The translations under genes and the position numbers were made by a program. Of a stretch of DNA of 64,000 nucleotides, positions 9,010-16,491 are shown one piece after another; the first letter of the stretch is position 1, and every line of letters starts with the position of its first letter. This stretch comes from DATAUD01 sp035511075 (GTDB lineage: Bacteria; Verrucomicrobiota; Verrucomicrobiia; Limisphaerales; Palsa-1400): the NCBI GenBank assembly GCA_035511075.1, contig DATKFW010000155.1, positions 1 to 64,000 on the forward strand, given 5' to 3'. Under the pieces are notes generated by a model. That model was not told the origin of the DNA and searched no databases. It was given only the letters and a program-made list of their open reading frames with translations.

Positions 9010-9147
9010 GTTACAGATTTAATTGACCCGCTATAGCCCAAGCGGCAATGAGCGGTTCTCTTGTATTCCCGTTCCGTCATTTGAGCGTCGTTTCCAGACG
9101 ATTGCTTACCACACGAATTGAGGTATGATCGGGGGGTGGACTGCCAA

Positions 9148-9951
9148 ATGATTAGAGGAAACGACGAAATGACTGCTGTTGCGCGTGCAGTTGGTTCATT
9201 TCTTGCCCAAGTGCGGGGCGCATACAGTAAATATGTCGTTACCATCGCAGCATTGATTGATAATGGCTGCGGTGAGGTCATCGGAACAGGATCAATAATC
9301 AGGTTCAGGTCCGACGTTTTTCTTTTAACGGCGGCCCATGTGTTGACTAAGATAAAGAGCGAGAATCGAGGGATGTCGTTTTCAAACGGCGATGGCAGAC
9401 CGTACATTCGCATGCATGGTGACTTTTTAGTGAACACGAAATTGGACGTCGCCTTGTATAAGTTCCCCTTGCCTCTTGGGCCAGATTTTAGCGTTGAAGC
9501 CTGCCCAGAGACGATGATTGCTGCTTCATCGGCGTGTTCGGATAAGGATATTTTATTCGTTTTTGGATTTCCCGGCGAAGAGAGCAGATTCTCAGCACTA
9601 CTCAATGGAATTCGCTCCAAGTCACTAACTTACGGAGGAAAGCCGGTCATATCAGGCGACAGCTTCTTTGACCCATTGATGCACCTGGGAATGACCTTTG
9701 ATCCCACCCATGTCATTGGAGGGGATGGGGAGAAATCGGATTTGCCGAAACCGTCTGGTTTAAGCGGAAGCCCAGTATGGCGAATTCCTTGGATGGGGAA
9801 CGTCAGAAAGTGGGAAACACCCGACGCCCGCATTGTTGGGGTCAGCTTAAGGTTTGATGAACGAGAGCGGTGCATCGTAGCCCTGCGAATCGAAAGCATT
9901 TGGGAACTGCTGCGGGCGACTGGACAAAGCGATACAATTCAGTTTTCTTAG
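9148..9951 (+). CDS. Trypsin-like serine peptidase, putative
   Basis: 267-residue protein with the layout of a chymotrypsin-fold peptidase: His in FLLTAAHVLT, Asp in TKLDVALYKF and Ser in PSGLSGSPVW form a plausible triad. No signal peptide or membrane segment is visible, so it may act inside the cell. Start choice is uncertain: ATG 9148 has GGGGGGTGG about 8 bp upstream, ATG 9169 has GAGGAAACG. It stands alone between a hairpin repeat and a convergent lipoprotein gene, in an accessory-looking stretch. Substrate and biological role are unknown; proteolytic activity is inferred only from the triad. Confidence 0.7.
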   Translation: MIRGNDEMTAVARAVGSFLAQVRGAYSKYVVTIAALIDNGCGEVIGTGSIIRFRSDVFLLTAAHVLTKIKSENRGMSFSNGDGRPYIRMHGDFLVNTKLDVALYKFPLPLGPDFSVEACPETMIAASSACSDKDILFVFGFPGEESRFSALLNGIRSKSLTYGGKPVISGDSFFDPLMHLGMTFDPTHVIGGDGEKSDLPKPSGLSGSPVWRIPWMGNVRKWETPDARIVGVSLRFDERERCIVALRIESIWELLRATGQSDTIQFS

Positions 9952-9971
9952 TCTCACAGTGTTAGAGCCGC

Positions 9972-10388
9972 TCAGTGTTCTTCATGAACAATTTTGCCAT
10001 CCTCGGTTCGGAAGCCGTAAAAGCCAACGATTTTGCCATCCTTGTTTATTTCGTAACGGAAGCAAGTCTCGAAACGGCTCATGTGCTCATTGTTTTCAGT
10101 TTCTTTGATCCCTCCGCTTGCACCGAATGCTCCAAATCCATGACTACCACCAAGGCTGAATCCGGTGTTTTTCTCTTTGGGGGAAACGAAGTCGCCTCGC
10201 TCAATGTATTCCCAAACAACCTCGTCGTGAGGACGGGGGACGATTTGCGTCGGCGGACCGATTGCCGCTTGAAGTTCGGTAGCCATGTGGCCTTTCCAGT
10301 CTTGGGGGTGTCCGGTCATTAGAGGATCAGCCAGGCAACCGCCGAGGAGAGGAATGGTAAGTCCTGCAATGATGAGTTTAATGTTCAT
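9972..10388 (-). CDS. Small putative lipoprotein
   Basis: 138-residue protein with a short hydrophobic leader ending in a lipobox (LLGGC), so it is probably exported and lipid-anchored. The mature part has the SmpA/OmlA-like pattern of a short domain (GPPTQIVPRPHDEVVWEYIERG and ETCFRYEINKDGKIVGF) plus a glycine-rich centre. It resembles uncharacterised lipoproteins in which residues around the 'VWEY' strand pack in a BLIP-like fold; that comparison is tentative. No neighbour suggests a function. Convergent with the trypsin-like gene, 20 bp apart. Confidence 0.7.
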   Translation of the reverse strand: MNIKLIIAGLTIPLLGGCLADPLMTGHPQDWKGHMATELQAAIGPPTQIVPRPHDEVVWEYIERGDFVSPKEKNTGFSLGGSHGFGAFGASGGIKETENNEHMSRFETCFRYEINKDGKIVGFYGFRTEDGKIVHEEH

Positions 10389-10645
10389 CGTTGTTCTCCA
10401 GTTTTCGCCGTCAAATGCATTCGAGCATGGATAAAAATTGGCGTCAAGGTAAACTGGGATGACACCACATCCGGGTAATTCTTTCCGGCCGGGTCTGTGC
10501 CAGATTTTCTGCTAGTTTCATCAAAAAACCTCGGTCCTTTGGAACACGAGGTGCGTTCACCAAAAAGTGCTAGAAACCGAATAAAATCAATGGTTTTATG
10601 CGTGTGACAAGTGATAAGGCGTGACGGCCTGAAATGGCTAAAAGT

Positions 10646-10688
10646 GGATTTTTTGAGTCCTGTGCGTCTGCCATTTCGCCACCCCGGC
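10646..10688 (-). pseudogene. tRNA-Leu(CAA) relic, 5' half only
   Basis: Read on the minus strand from 10688, the sequence matches the 5' half of a leucine tRNA: acceptor strand GCCGGGG, then TGGCGAAATGGCAGACGC (the D arm), then ACAGGACTCAAAA with anticodon CAA. After the anticodon loop it reads AATCC and diverges; there is no variable arm, no T-arm (GGTTCGA-type sequence) and no 3' acceptor strand. The intact gene is not in the window. The rest of 10389-10764 shows nothing else identifiable. Such a half gene points to a past recombination or deletion at the anticodon loop. Confidence 0.65.
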
Positions 10689-10764
10689 CGCCGGAACCGC
10701 CCGCCACGACGCAGTCCAACATAATTCTGCTTGAAATCAGATGCAAACCAAGGATAATTAAACC

Positions 10765-10965
10765 ATGAGCCTTCAGGAAATCAAAGAAGCAGTGCAGCAA
10801 TTGAGCTTGGAGGAACGGGCGGAAGTTGCCGCCTGTCTCCATAAGTGGAGCGACGACGCGTGGGATGAGAAAATGCAACGCGATCTGGCCTCCGGTAAAC
10901 TCGATAGAACTCTGGCCCAGGTGGACGCGGACATTGCGAAAAATAAACTTCGCGACATGCCGTGA
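10765..10965 (+). CDS. Addiction-module antitoxin-like protein
   Basis: 66-residue protein with a helical start (SLQEIKEAVQQLSLEERAEV) and an acidic middle, like small antitoxin-type partners of RelE/ParE toxins. The stop overlaps by 4 bp (GTGA) the start of a toxin relic, which supports the assignment. AAGGA lies about 11 bp upstream of the ATG. With the toxin decayed, the gene may be an orphan. Confidence 0.6.
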   Translation: MSLQEIKEAVQQLSLEERAEVAACLHKWSDDAWDEKMQRDLASGKLDRTLAQVDADIAKNKLRDMP

Positions 10966-11072
10966 TTTCCCGGGCACACCGGCAATTTGGGAATGCTTCA
11001 ATGCTCTGCCGGAATACATTGATCGGCACCCACTCGGAGTACGATAAATTGGTGAAGACTACGCATTTCTGA
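10962..11072 (+). pseudogene. RelE/ParE-type toxin relic
   Basis: Begins with GTG overlapping the antitoxin stop and reads VISRAHRQF; a one-base loss near 10984 shifts the frame, after which WECFNALPEYI is recognisable. It then jumps to a typical toxin C terminus, IGTHSEYDKLV, in a third register, ending with TGA at 11070. The central 50 or so residues of a normal toxin of about 85-100 residues are missing. I read this as an internal deletion plus a frameshift; the protein cannot be active. Confidence 0.65.
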
Positions 11073-11141
11073 GACGATTACTGGCGCAAATGGAACTCCG
11101 TAATTTGCGATATTCCGTGGCTGTCGCCGGGAAGCAGACAC

Positions 11142-11198
11142 AAAAAAAACCCATTTCGTAAACAAGAGCGAGGCGCGCTCTTGTCTATGAGATGGGTT
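11142..11198 (-). terminator. Rho-independent terminator of the EPS-distal unit
   Basis: Long interrupted hairpin: outer arms AACCCAT/ATGGGTT (11148-11154 and 11192-11198) and inner arms ACAAGAGCG/CGCTCTTGT around 11162-11184. On the minus strand it is followed by a run of eight U residues (A-run at 11142-11149 on the plus strand). It lies 25 bp after the stop of the TPR gene, at the end of the long minus-strand polysaccharide locus. Confidence 0.85.
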
Positions 11199-11222
11199 CC
11201 ACTATCTGGCTGGTCCAATGAA

Positions 11223-12902
11223 CTACAGCCGGGCTCTTGCCAGACGAATCATTTCCTTCTCTTCAGGCAGCAGCTTGGCGGACCCGGCGCGCGCCAGGGC
11301 GGCCCTCGCAACGTCCGCATGCCCGGCCTCTGCCTCGACTACGCCGTAATAGGCGGCTACGGCGGGAATTTGGAGGTATTTGGGATTGACACGCGAGAAA
11401 GCATTGACGGCCTCATTGGTGTTCTTTTGCAGCAAAAGAGAATAGGCGTAGGTTGATGCGAAATACGGATCGTTCGGCGCGTCGTCGTAGGATTCCTTTG
11501 CGAGCCGATTGGCCTTATCCAATTCGGAATTTCGGAGCAATAGGACAATGGCCAGGTTGTTCTTGATGTGAGAATCGGTGGGATTGGCCGCCTGAGTTAT
11601 TGTCAACAATTCTTGTATTGCCCGACTGTCCCCCCGGGCATAGAGCTGCGCCACCAATTGGTCGACGGCCCACGTTTCTTTGGGAAACGCGGTGGTGATT
11701 TCGCCCAGGATTTCCGTGCGTTCCTTGGTCCATTGCAACGCAGCCGTCAGTTGAGCCAGGCGCGACAATCGGTCCAGCCGGTGAGTTGACAGGCGCACGG
11801 CCTTTTGCCACGCTGCTTCAGATGCGGCGTCGTGGCCCATGTAACGATGGGCCGCGGACTCCAGCGCAAGCCGGTAATAATTCACGTCCCCCCAATCCTC
11901 GGCCCCGATGAGCTTGAGCAGGCCGGTCCAGTCTTTGAGGGAGATATCGCAGTCTGCGATAATCAGTGGCACGGGCTGGTTGGTCTGAACCGTCGCGGGC
12001 AGGCTCTGCAACCATTTCAGGGCGGAGCCCGGCTTTTGTCTTTTGGCCATCCATTCCCCCAGGAGGAAGGCAGACGCGGACGATGACTTCGCTTCCTCTT
12101 CAAGCTTTGCCTCCCACGGATTGAACTCGTCGCTGCCAGCCTCCTTCAATAGGTCGAGGTAGCCAATCCTGTCCTTGAAAGTCGCGGACGGATCTTGAAC
12201 GAGCCGTTTGGAGTAGCCCACCGCCTGGGTGAAAGACTTGTGGGTCGCGGCATCTTCGGCAAGGAGTTGAAGGGACCTGACCCGCAGTTCCGCGTTGGTG
12301 GAAGCCGTCATGTGTGAAATGGACAACCGCGCGGCATCGGCAACCGCGGTGTTGGTGGAGGCCAGATGAATCGTATCCAGATTCAGCACTATCAACGGGT
12401 TGTCCGGCTCCAACTGTTGCGCCTCGATGTATTGCTTTTCTGCGTCGGCAGACTTGTTCAGGCTCCAATTCAATTGCCCTTCCAGCTTGTGATAAGCCGC
12501 CGTCGCTTTCCCACTCTCGTCCACTCCGGCCAAAGCGTCCTCCGCCGACTTGACATCCCGCAACCGAAATGCCGTCTTGGCCCAGTCAAACCGGTACTGC
12601 ATCTCGGCGGGCTTAAGCTGCGCCGTGCGAATTCGCCAACCCAATGCCGCGGGCATTCCGCCAGCCTCCAGCAAGTCTGCCATCCTCCGGGCGGCTTCCA
12701 CACTCATCGGGTTGAATTGAAGCGCGCGCTGGAGGCACAGGACCGAGTCGCGCACGTCCTTTTCCTCCAAATACCGTTGTGCCTGGGCCAGTAAACGGTG
12801 CTCGGTGGCGCTCTTGTAGGTCTTGCGGCCGAACCAACCCAGCGCAGCCACGGCCGCGATCGCGAGCGCAAATGCCAATGCCTTTTTAGTGAGACTATTC
12901 AT
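11223..12902 (-). CDS. Membrane-anchored TPR protein of the EPS/PEP-CTERM locus
   Basis: 559-residue protein: one N-terminal membrane helix (about residues 7-25, KALAFALAIAAVAALGWFG), then tandem tetratricopeptide-like helices (for example LAQAQRYLEEKDVRDSVLCL and HLEGQLNWSLN-like units) across the rest. TPR proteins often accompany exosortase-type polysaccharide loci and are thought to scaffold assembly or export. The exact role here is not known. It is the last gene of the minus-strand run, 23 bp after the antiterminator-like gene and just before a strong terminator. The start ATG at 12902 places the helix at the N terminus as expected. Confidence 0.8.
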   Translation of the reverse strand: MNSLTKKALAFALAIAAVAALGWFGRKTYKSATEHRLLAQAQRYLEEKDVRDSVLCLQRALQFNPMSVEAARRMADLLEAGGMPAALGWRIRTAQLKPAEMQYRFDWAKTAFRLRDVKSAEDALAGVDESGKATAAYHKLEGQLNWSLNKSADAEKQYIEAQQLEPDNPLIVLNLDTIHLASTNTAVADAARLSISHMTASTNAELRVRSLQLLAEDAATHKSFTQAVGYSKRLVQDPSATFKDRIGYLDLLKEAGSDEFNPWEAKLEEEAKSSSASAFLLGEWMAKRQKPGSALKWLQSLPATVQTNQPVPLIIADCDISLKDWTGLLKLIGAEDWGDVNYYRLALESAAHRYMGHDAASEAAWQKAVRLSTHRLDRLSRLAQLTAALQWTKERTEILGEITTAFPKETWAVDQLVAQLYARGDSRAIQELLTITQAANPTDSHIKNNLAIVLLLRNSELDKANRLAKESYDDAPNDPYFASTYAYSLLLQKNTNEAVNAFSRVNPKYLQIPAVAAYYGVVEAEAGHADVARAALARAGSAKLLPEEKEMIRLARARL

Positions 12903-12925
12903 GAATGTTGATAAAAGAAAAGAGG

Positions 12926-13480
12926 TCAGCCCCGCGCCAGAGACGCGAGCCGGGGACGCTCCGTGACCGGCATTAACTGGCTGTCGTCAAGCTCCAAGTT
13001 TGTCTGGCGTCCAAGAAAATCAAGCAGCACCGCTACCCGTCTCTGGCCCGGCATCGCCCGCGTCACAACGGCATCCAAGTCGTGGAACGGACCGCCCGCG
13101 ATGCGTACCGGCTCGCCAGGGTCAAACGAATTTTGCACGACGCACAATGAGTCAGGGCCGATGGCCGTCCGCAGTTCCTCGATCACCATGTCCGGAATGG
13201 TCGGATAGCGGTTGCCGAAGTGAACCATGTCCCTCACTGCGCGCCCACTACGGACTCGGCGCCCGCAGGCGGCAAGGTCGAACCGGGCAAAAATGTAATT
13301 TGGAAAGAGGGCTTCAGTGATCCACGTTCGCCTGGACCGGACGGATCGCTCGTAGCGGACACGCGGCAGGAACACTTCAATCTCTGGGTCCTGCCTGAGT
13401 TGCCCTGCCGCGATGTGCTCGCGCTTGAGGTGAGTCCGCAGACAAAACCACGCTTTCGACGCCGGGGTCGTCATCTGCAT
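12926..13480 (-). CDS. NusG/RfaH-like transcription antiterminator
   Basis: 184-residue NusG paralogue. The N-terminal NGN domain starts at AWFCLRTHLKREHIAAGQL and contains FLPRVRYER and ALFPNYIFARFD; the C-terminal KOW domain is seen as DPGEPVRIAGGPFHDLDAVV. Specialised NusG proteins (RfaH, UpxY, LoaP) bind RNA polymerase and let it read through long polysaccharide operons. The ATG at 13480 has GGAG 3 bp upstream, and a second ATG at 13474 has a better 9-bp spacing; a longer frame to 13558 overlaps the upstream gene and is rejected. It is near the 3' end of the cluster, unlike UpxY, which is normally promoter-proximal. Confidence 0.88.
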   Translation of the reverse strand: MQMTTPASKAWFCLRTHLKREHIAAGQLRQDPEIEVFLPRVRYERSVRSRRTWITEALFPNYIFARFDLAACGRRVRSGRAVRDMVHFGNRYPTIPDMVIEELRTAIGPDSLCVVQNSFDPGEPVRIAGGPFHDLDAVVTRAMPGQRRVAVLLDFLGRQTNLELDDSQLMPVTERPRLASLARG

Positions 13481-13496
13481 TATCTCCAAATCTTTG

Positions 13497-14177
13497 TCAG
13501 GCCCGACTCCGCCGAAGCCGCGCAAACCCCCAAATTCCGCTAAAAACCGACGCCGCAAATCCAGCCCATCCAGTGCCCGGTTCTGGCACCGAAGCGTAGG
13601 AATAAATCACCTCGACCGACCCATACGAACTCCCAAGGCCCGCAAAGGCCAGGCAGGCCCCGGACCCCTCAATAAACGGCTCGCCGACCAACACGCTCAC
13701 ATCAAATGTTTGCGGGCCAACTCCTTCGTAAAGTGGAAAATCTCCAGGCGCAACAGCGGCGCTACTGTTGGCGCTCGTTGGCGTGGAACTGCCATCCACA
13801 GTTACAGACCTTGCCGACGCAGTGCCGCTAAAAGGCCCCGCGCTGGCGGTCACACTGGTCGTCAGACCATTCAACGCCGTAACGGTGTCGGCAAATGTCG
13901 TGCTGGTAGAAGTGTAAGGCAGGTTGCCTGTCGTGAAGTTGATGATCTCCGACTGAACGGTGTTCTCGGAAAACAAATCAATTGTGATGCTGTCAAGCGT
14001 CCCAAGGGAGGTGTCGAATTTGCCGAGACTCAAATCCTCAGTGGTTCCAAGTCCCACCGGCGAACCGGCGGAGCCATAATCTGCCGAGAACATCTCAACG
14101 GCCGCTTCCGCGGGCATGGCGACGCCTGCCAATGCAACCGTCATGGCCAGAGAGATCAAAAAGAGCCTGCGTTTCAT
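13497..14177 (-). CDS. PEP-CTERM sorted protein with choice-of-anchor E-type domain
   Basis: 226-residue exported protein. Signal peptide MKRRLFLISLAMTVALAGVA with cleavage near PAEA-A; a beta-rich middle with FDTSLGTLDSITIDL typical of choice-of-anchor E proteins; then the PEP-CTERM tail VPEPGTGWAGFAASVFSGIW followed by the basic cluster ARLRRSR. The tail is the sorting signal that exosortase recognises, and the exosortase gene lies 2.3 kb upstream in the same locus. Start 14177 is chosen to place the signal peptide at the N terminus; an ATG at 14240 is also in frame. About 215 bp separates it from the Wza-like gene, so it may have its own promoter. Confidence 0.85.
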   Translation of the reverse strand: MKRRLFLISLAMTVALAGVAMPAEAAVEMFSADYGSAGSPVGLGTTEDLSLGKFDTSLGTLDSITIDLFSENTVQSEIINFTTGNLPYTSTSTTFADTVTALNGLTTSVTASAGPFSGTASARSVTVDGSSTPTSANSSAAVAPGDFPLYEGVGPQTFDVSVLVGEPFIEGSGACLAFAGLGSSYGSVEVIYSYASVPEPGTGWAGFAASVFSGIWGFARLRRSRA

Positions 14178-14394
14178 CGCAATGAAAACAGATCGGCGCA
14201 CGGATTGCGAGCGAGAACTCGAGTGAAGGTTTTTATTCATTTGGCGTAGCCTGCCTATTCCCATTAATCCGGTTTAAATCGACATCCTATAGAGTGCGAA
14301 TTTCACCGAAAATGTCAACGGTTTTCCACAAAAAAGTTGCTGTTTATTTCTGATCTAAATCTACGTTTTCCACCGGCGGCCACTTCCCCGGAGC

Positions 14395-15102
14395 CTAAAA
14401 GCTGAACGTCTTGGTGGGCACGTGGACGATGTCGAATGGCCTGAGGTAAAACGGCGAGTCATCACCCCTTCGTAGAATCCGTTTGACGTTGACGTGATGG
14501 ACCGTCTCGCGACCCGACTCCAGTCGAAGCACGATGACGTCTGAGAGCCGCGCGCGGTTGGGATCAAACCCGCCCGCTTCCATGATGGCCTCAACGACGG
14601 TCATGGAACGTTCCAGCGCGATCTTGCCGGGCCGGATGACCGAACCGGAGACGTAGATGACAGCGGCGGCGGATATTACTTTTACGGTAATGTCATCTTC
14701 CCTGACCAATGGCGCGTAAAGCTTGAGCAGATCGGCCTGAAGTTCCAGCGGCGTTTTGCCGGCGGCTCTGACCCGGCCGACAGCCTGCAGGTTGAGCGAA
14801 CCATCGGCGGAGATTTTCTGCACCGTGGAAAAATTCGTTGAATACTGGAAGGAGATTTCAAGCGTATCCCCCTCCTGAAGCAGGTTGGTCTGGCCAAGGG
14901 TGGCAACGTCGTTAAAAACAGGAGGCGCCGCGGGCGCGGATTCCGGCACGGTTGACTGGCAGCCGGCCAGCATCACTCCGGCCATCGCTGCCAGGAGGCA
15001 TGCCGCGCGCGCAACCCACGCGGCGTCGGCCAGCCTCCAATGCCGCGTCCAACCAGGAATTGAAAGCAACATGGAACCAATCATCGAGATTTTCTCAGCC
15101 AT
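14395..15102 (-). CDS. Wza-like polysaccharide export lipoprotein
   Basis: 235-residue outer-membrane export protein. A hydrophobic leader ends in a lipobox (VMLAGC), followed by the Poly_export domain (LLQEGDTLEISFQYSTNF, with LNLQAVGRVRAAGKTPLEL) and one SLBB-like domain (VYVSGSVIRPGKIALER and MTVVEAIMEAGGF; first residue of VYVSG read as IYVSG). It is shorter than E. coli Wza (about 380 residues), as is usual for KpsD/EpsE-type relatives. It should form the outer-membrane channel working with the Wzc-like kinase encoded 19 kb upstream in the same run. Next gene in the unit is the beta-barrel, 7 bp before it. Confidence 0.88.
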   Translation of the reverse strand: MAEKISMIGSMLLSIPGWTRHWRLADAAWVARAACLLAAMAGVMLAGCQSTVPESAPAAPPVFNDVATLGQTNLLQEGDTLEISFQYSTNFSTVQKISADGSLNLQAVGRVRAAGKTPLELQADLLKLYAPLVREDDITVKVISAAAVIYVSGSVIRPGKIALERSMTVVEAIMEAGGFDPNRARLSDVIVLRLESGRETVHHVNVKRILRRGDDSPFYLRPFDIVHVPTKTFSF

Positions 15103-15109
15103 AAAAACA

Positions 15110-16468
15110 TTACCAGAACCCGTAGTTCAGATTCAACGTGACGATGTTTTGCGAAAACGCCCGCCCCGGCAGATTCGAGGCCCTTCTCCAGATGGAATAG
15201 TTCAGACGGGTGGAAAACTTGTTCGTCATACGCCAGGTCAGAGTCGGGCCGCCGCCATAGTAATCGAAGTTTTCCTTGACGGTTTCCTGCAACAGAACCG
15301 GAAAGCCAAACGCATACGGATTAACCGTGGCCGACTCCAACGGTTGGTTGCCCCGCTGATACGTGACGCTTCCATCCAGGCTGACTCGCGGCGTTATGGA
15401 AAGGGAGAACGAGGCGGTGCCCGTGGTCTCCTCCACGTAGCCGCTGCCTGGGTTGACACCCAAACCGGTCTCCCGCGTTACACTGATTCTATCACTCAAG
15501 AAATCGGCCGGTGTATTATTGATGTCCACCCCGAAATAGTAGGAACTCAATGACGAAGCTGGCATTCCTGGACCCGAAGAATCAAAGAAATTGAACACTT
15601 CCCCAACGCGCCCTGTTGCGTAGGTGGCCTGGGTCACCTGCCATTGCCCATACGGGCCCACGCTCAAACTGCGGACGGAACCTTCGGTGGATTCGAGGTA
15701 ATCGGTCAGGCTGGCGCTGGCCTCGATTCCGGCCTGGGTGTTTTCGGCAAAACGCCATGCGTAACGCGTAAAGAAATACTGAGAGTCCCGGTCCAGATAA
15801 TTGTCGATGGTGGAAGGAGACACGAAATAGTCGAAACTGTAACCGCCCTCGAGCAACCATTGGTTCGGCTCCCAACTGAGGCGCGCGCCAATGGTGTTGT
15901 CCAGCCGCGGCAGCGTCGCCACATTGGCCAGCGCCGGTTCCTCAACCGCCTGCTGCAAATAGCTGAATTGATCATACAACGAGAGGATCGCGTCCCCAAA
16001 GCCGATCCGCCACGTCAGGGCCGAATCCGGAGCGATTTCCAGTCCGCTGTCAGCGGGATGTTTTAGGTAGAGGAGATACCCGATGGCCGCCCCGAAACGG
16101 AGGGCTGAATTGTCCGTTGCCGGCCACAGCAGTCCAAGGTTCACGCCGGCGCTCAGGATGGTGTCGCCCTCGGGCGAATCTTCAGAGCCGTTGATATTGT
16201 CGTTGTATTGCCCGCCGGCAAAAACGCCAAACGAAGTTCTTACCGGCCCGAGAAATGCCTGGTCAGGACCCCAAATTACCGCCTCGTTTTGCGGCGGCGT
16301 AATCGATGGATCAATGGACAACGCGCTGATGAGCGCTTCCTGCGCGCTCGCGCTCCGGCCCAACGTCAGCGCCACGGCCAGGCCCGCGCCCAAACCACGC
16401 CGGATGGATGCCCTCAGAGCACGCTCGAAAACCCCAACGCCAAGCCCGGGGCTGCGGGAGCAAGTCAT
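15110..16468 (-). CDS. Outer-membrane beta-barrel protein of the EPS locus
   Basis: 452-residue protein with an N-terminal signal peptide (ending around SASAQ) and a long series of alternating beta-strands rich in aromatic residues (for example FGVFAGGQYNDNIN, RFGAAIGYLLYL, WLLEGGYSFDYF), ending in a terminal strand LNLNYGFW with a C-terminal aromatic residue, typical of outer-membrane barrels. Proteins of this kind (BBP2/TIGR03016-like) recur next to exosortase and EPS genes. A role in polymer passage is inference. It is 7 bp upstream of the Wza-like gene and 23 bp after the exosortase. Confidence 0.78.
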   Translation of the reverse strand: MTCSRSPGLGVGVFERALRASIRRGLGAGLAVALTLGRSASAQEALISALSIDPSITPPQNEAVIWGPDQAFLGPVRTSFGVFAGGQYNDNINGSEDSPEGDTILSAGVNLGLLWPATDNSALRFGAAIGYLLYLKHPADSGLEIAPDSALTWRIGFGDAILSLYDQFSYLQQAVEEPALANVATLPRLDNTIGARLSWEPNQWLLEGGYSFDYFVSPSTIDNYLDRDSQYFFTRYAWRFAENTQAGIEASASLTDYLESTEGSVRSLSVGPYGQWQVTQATYATGRVGEVFNFFDSSGPGMPASSLSSYYFGVDINNTPADFLSDRISVTRETGLGVNPGSGYVEETTGTASFSLSITPRVSLDGSVTYQRGNQPLESATVNPYAFGFPVLLQETVKENFDYYGGGPTLTWRMTNKFSTRLNYSIWRRASNLPGRAFSQNIVTLNLNYGFW

Positions 16469-16491
16469 GTCAATACGACCGGCTCTCCCGG

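Noticed and set aside
13494..14249. Long plus-strand frame antisense to the PEP-CTERM gene
   Set aside because: It has no recognisable domain, and its minus-strand partner has a signal peptide and PEP-CTERM tail.
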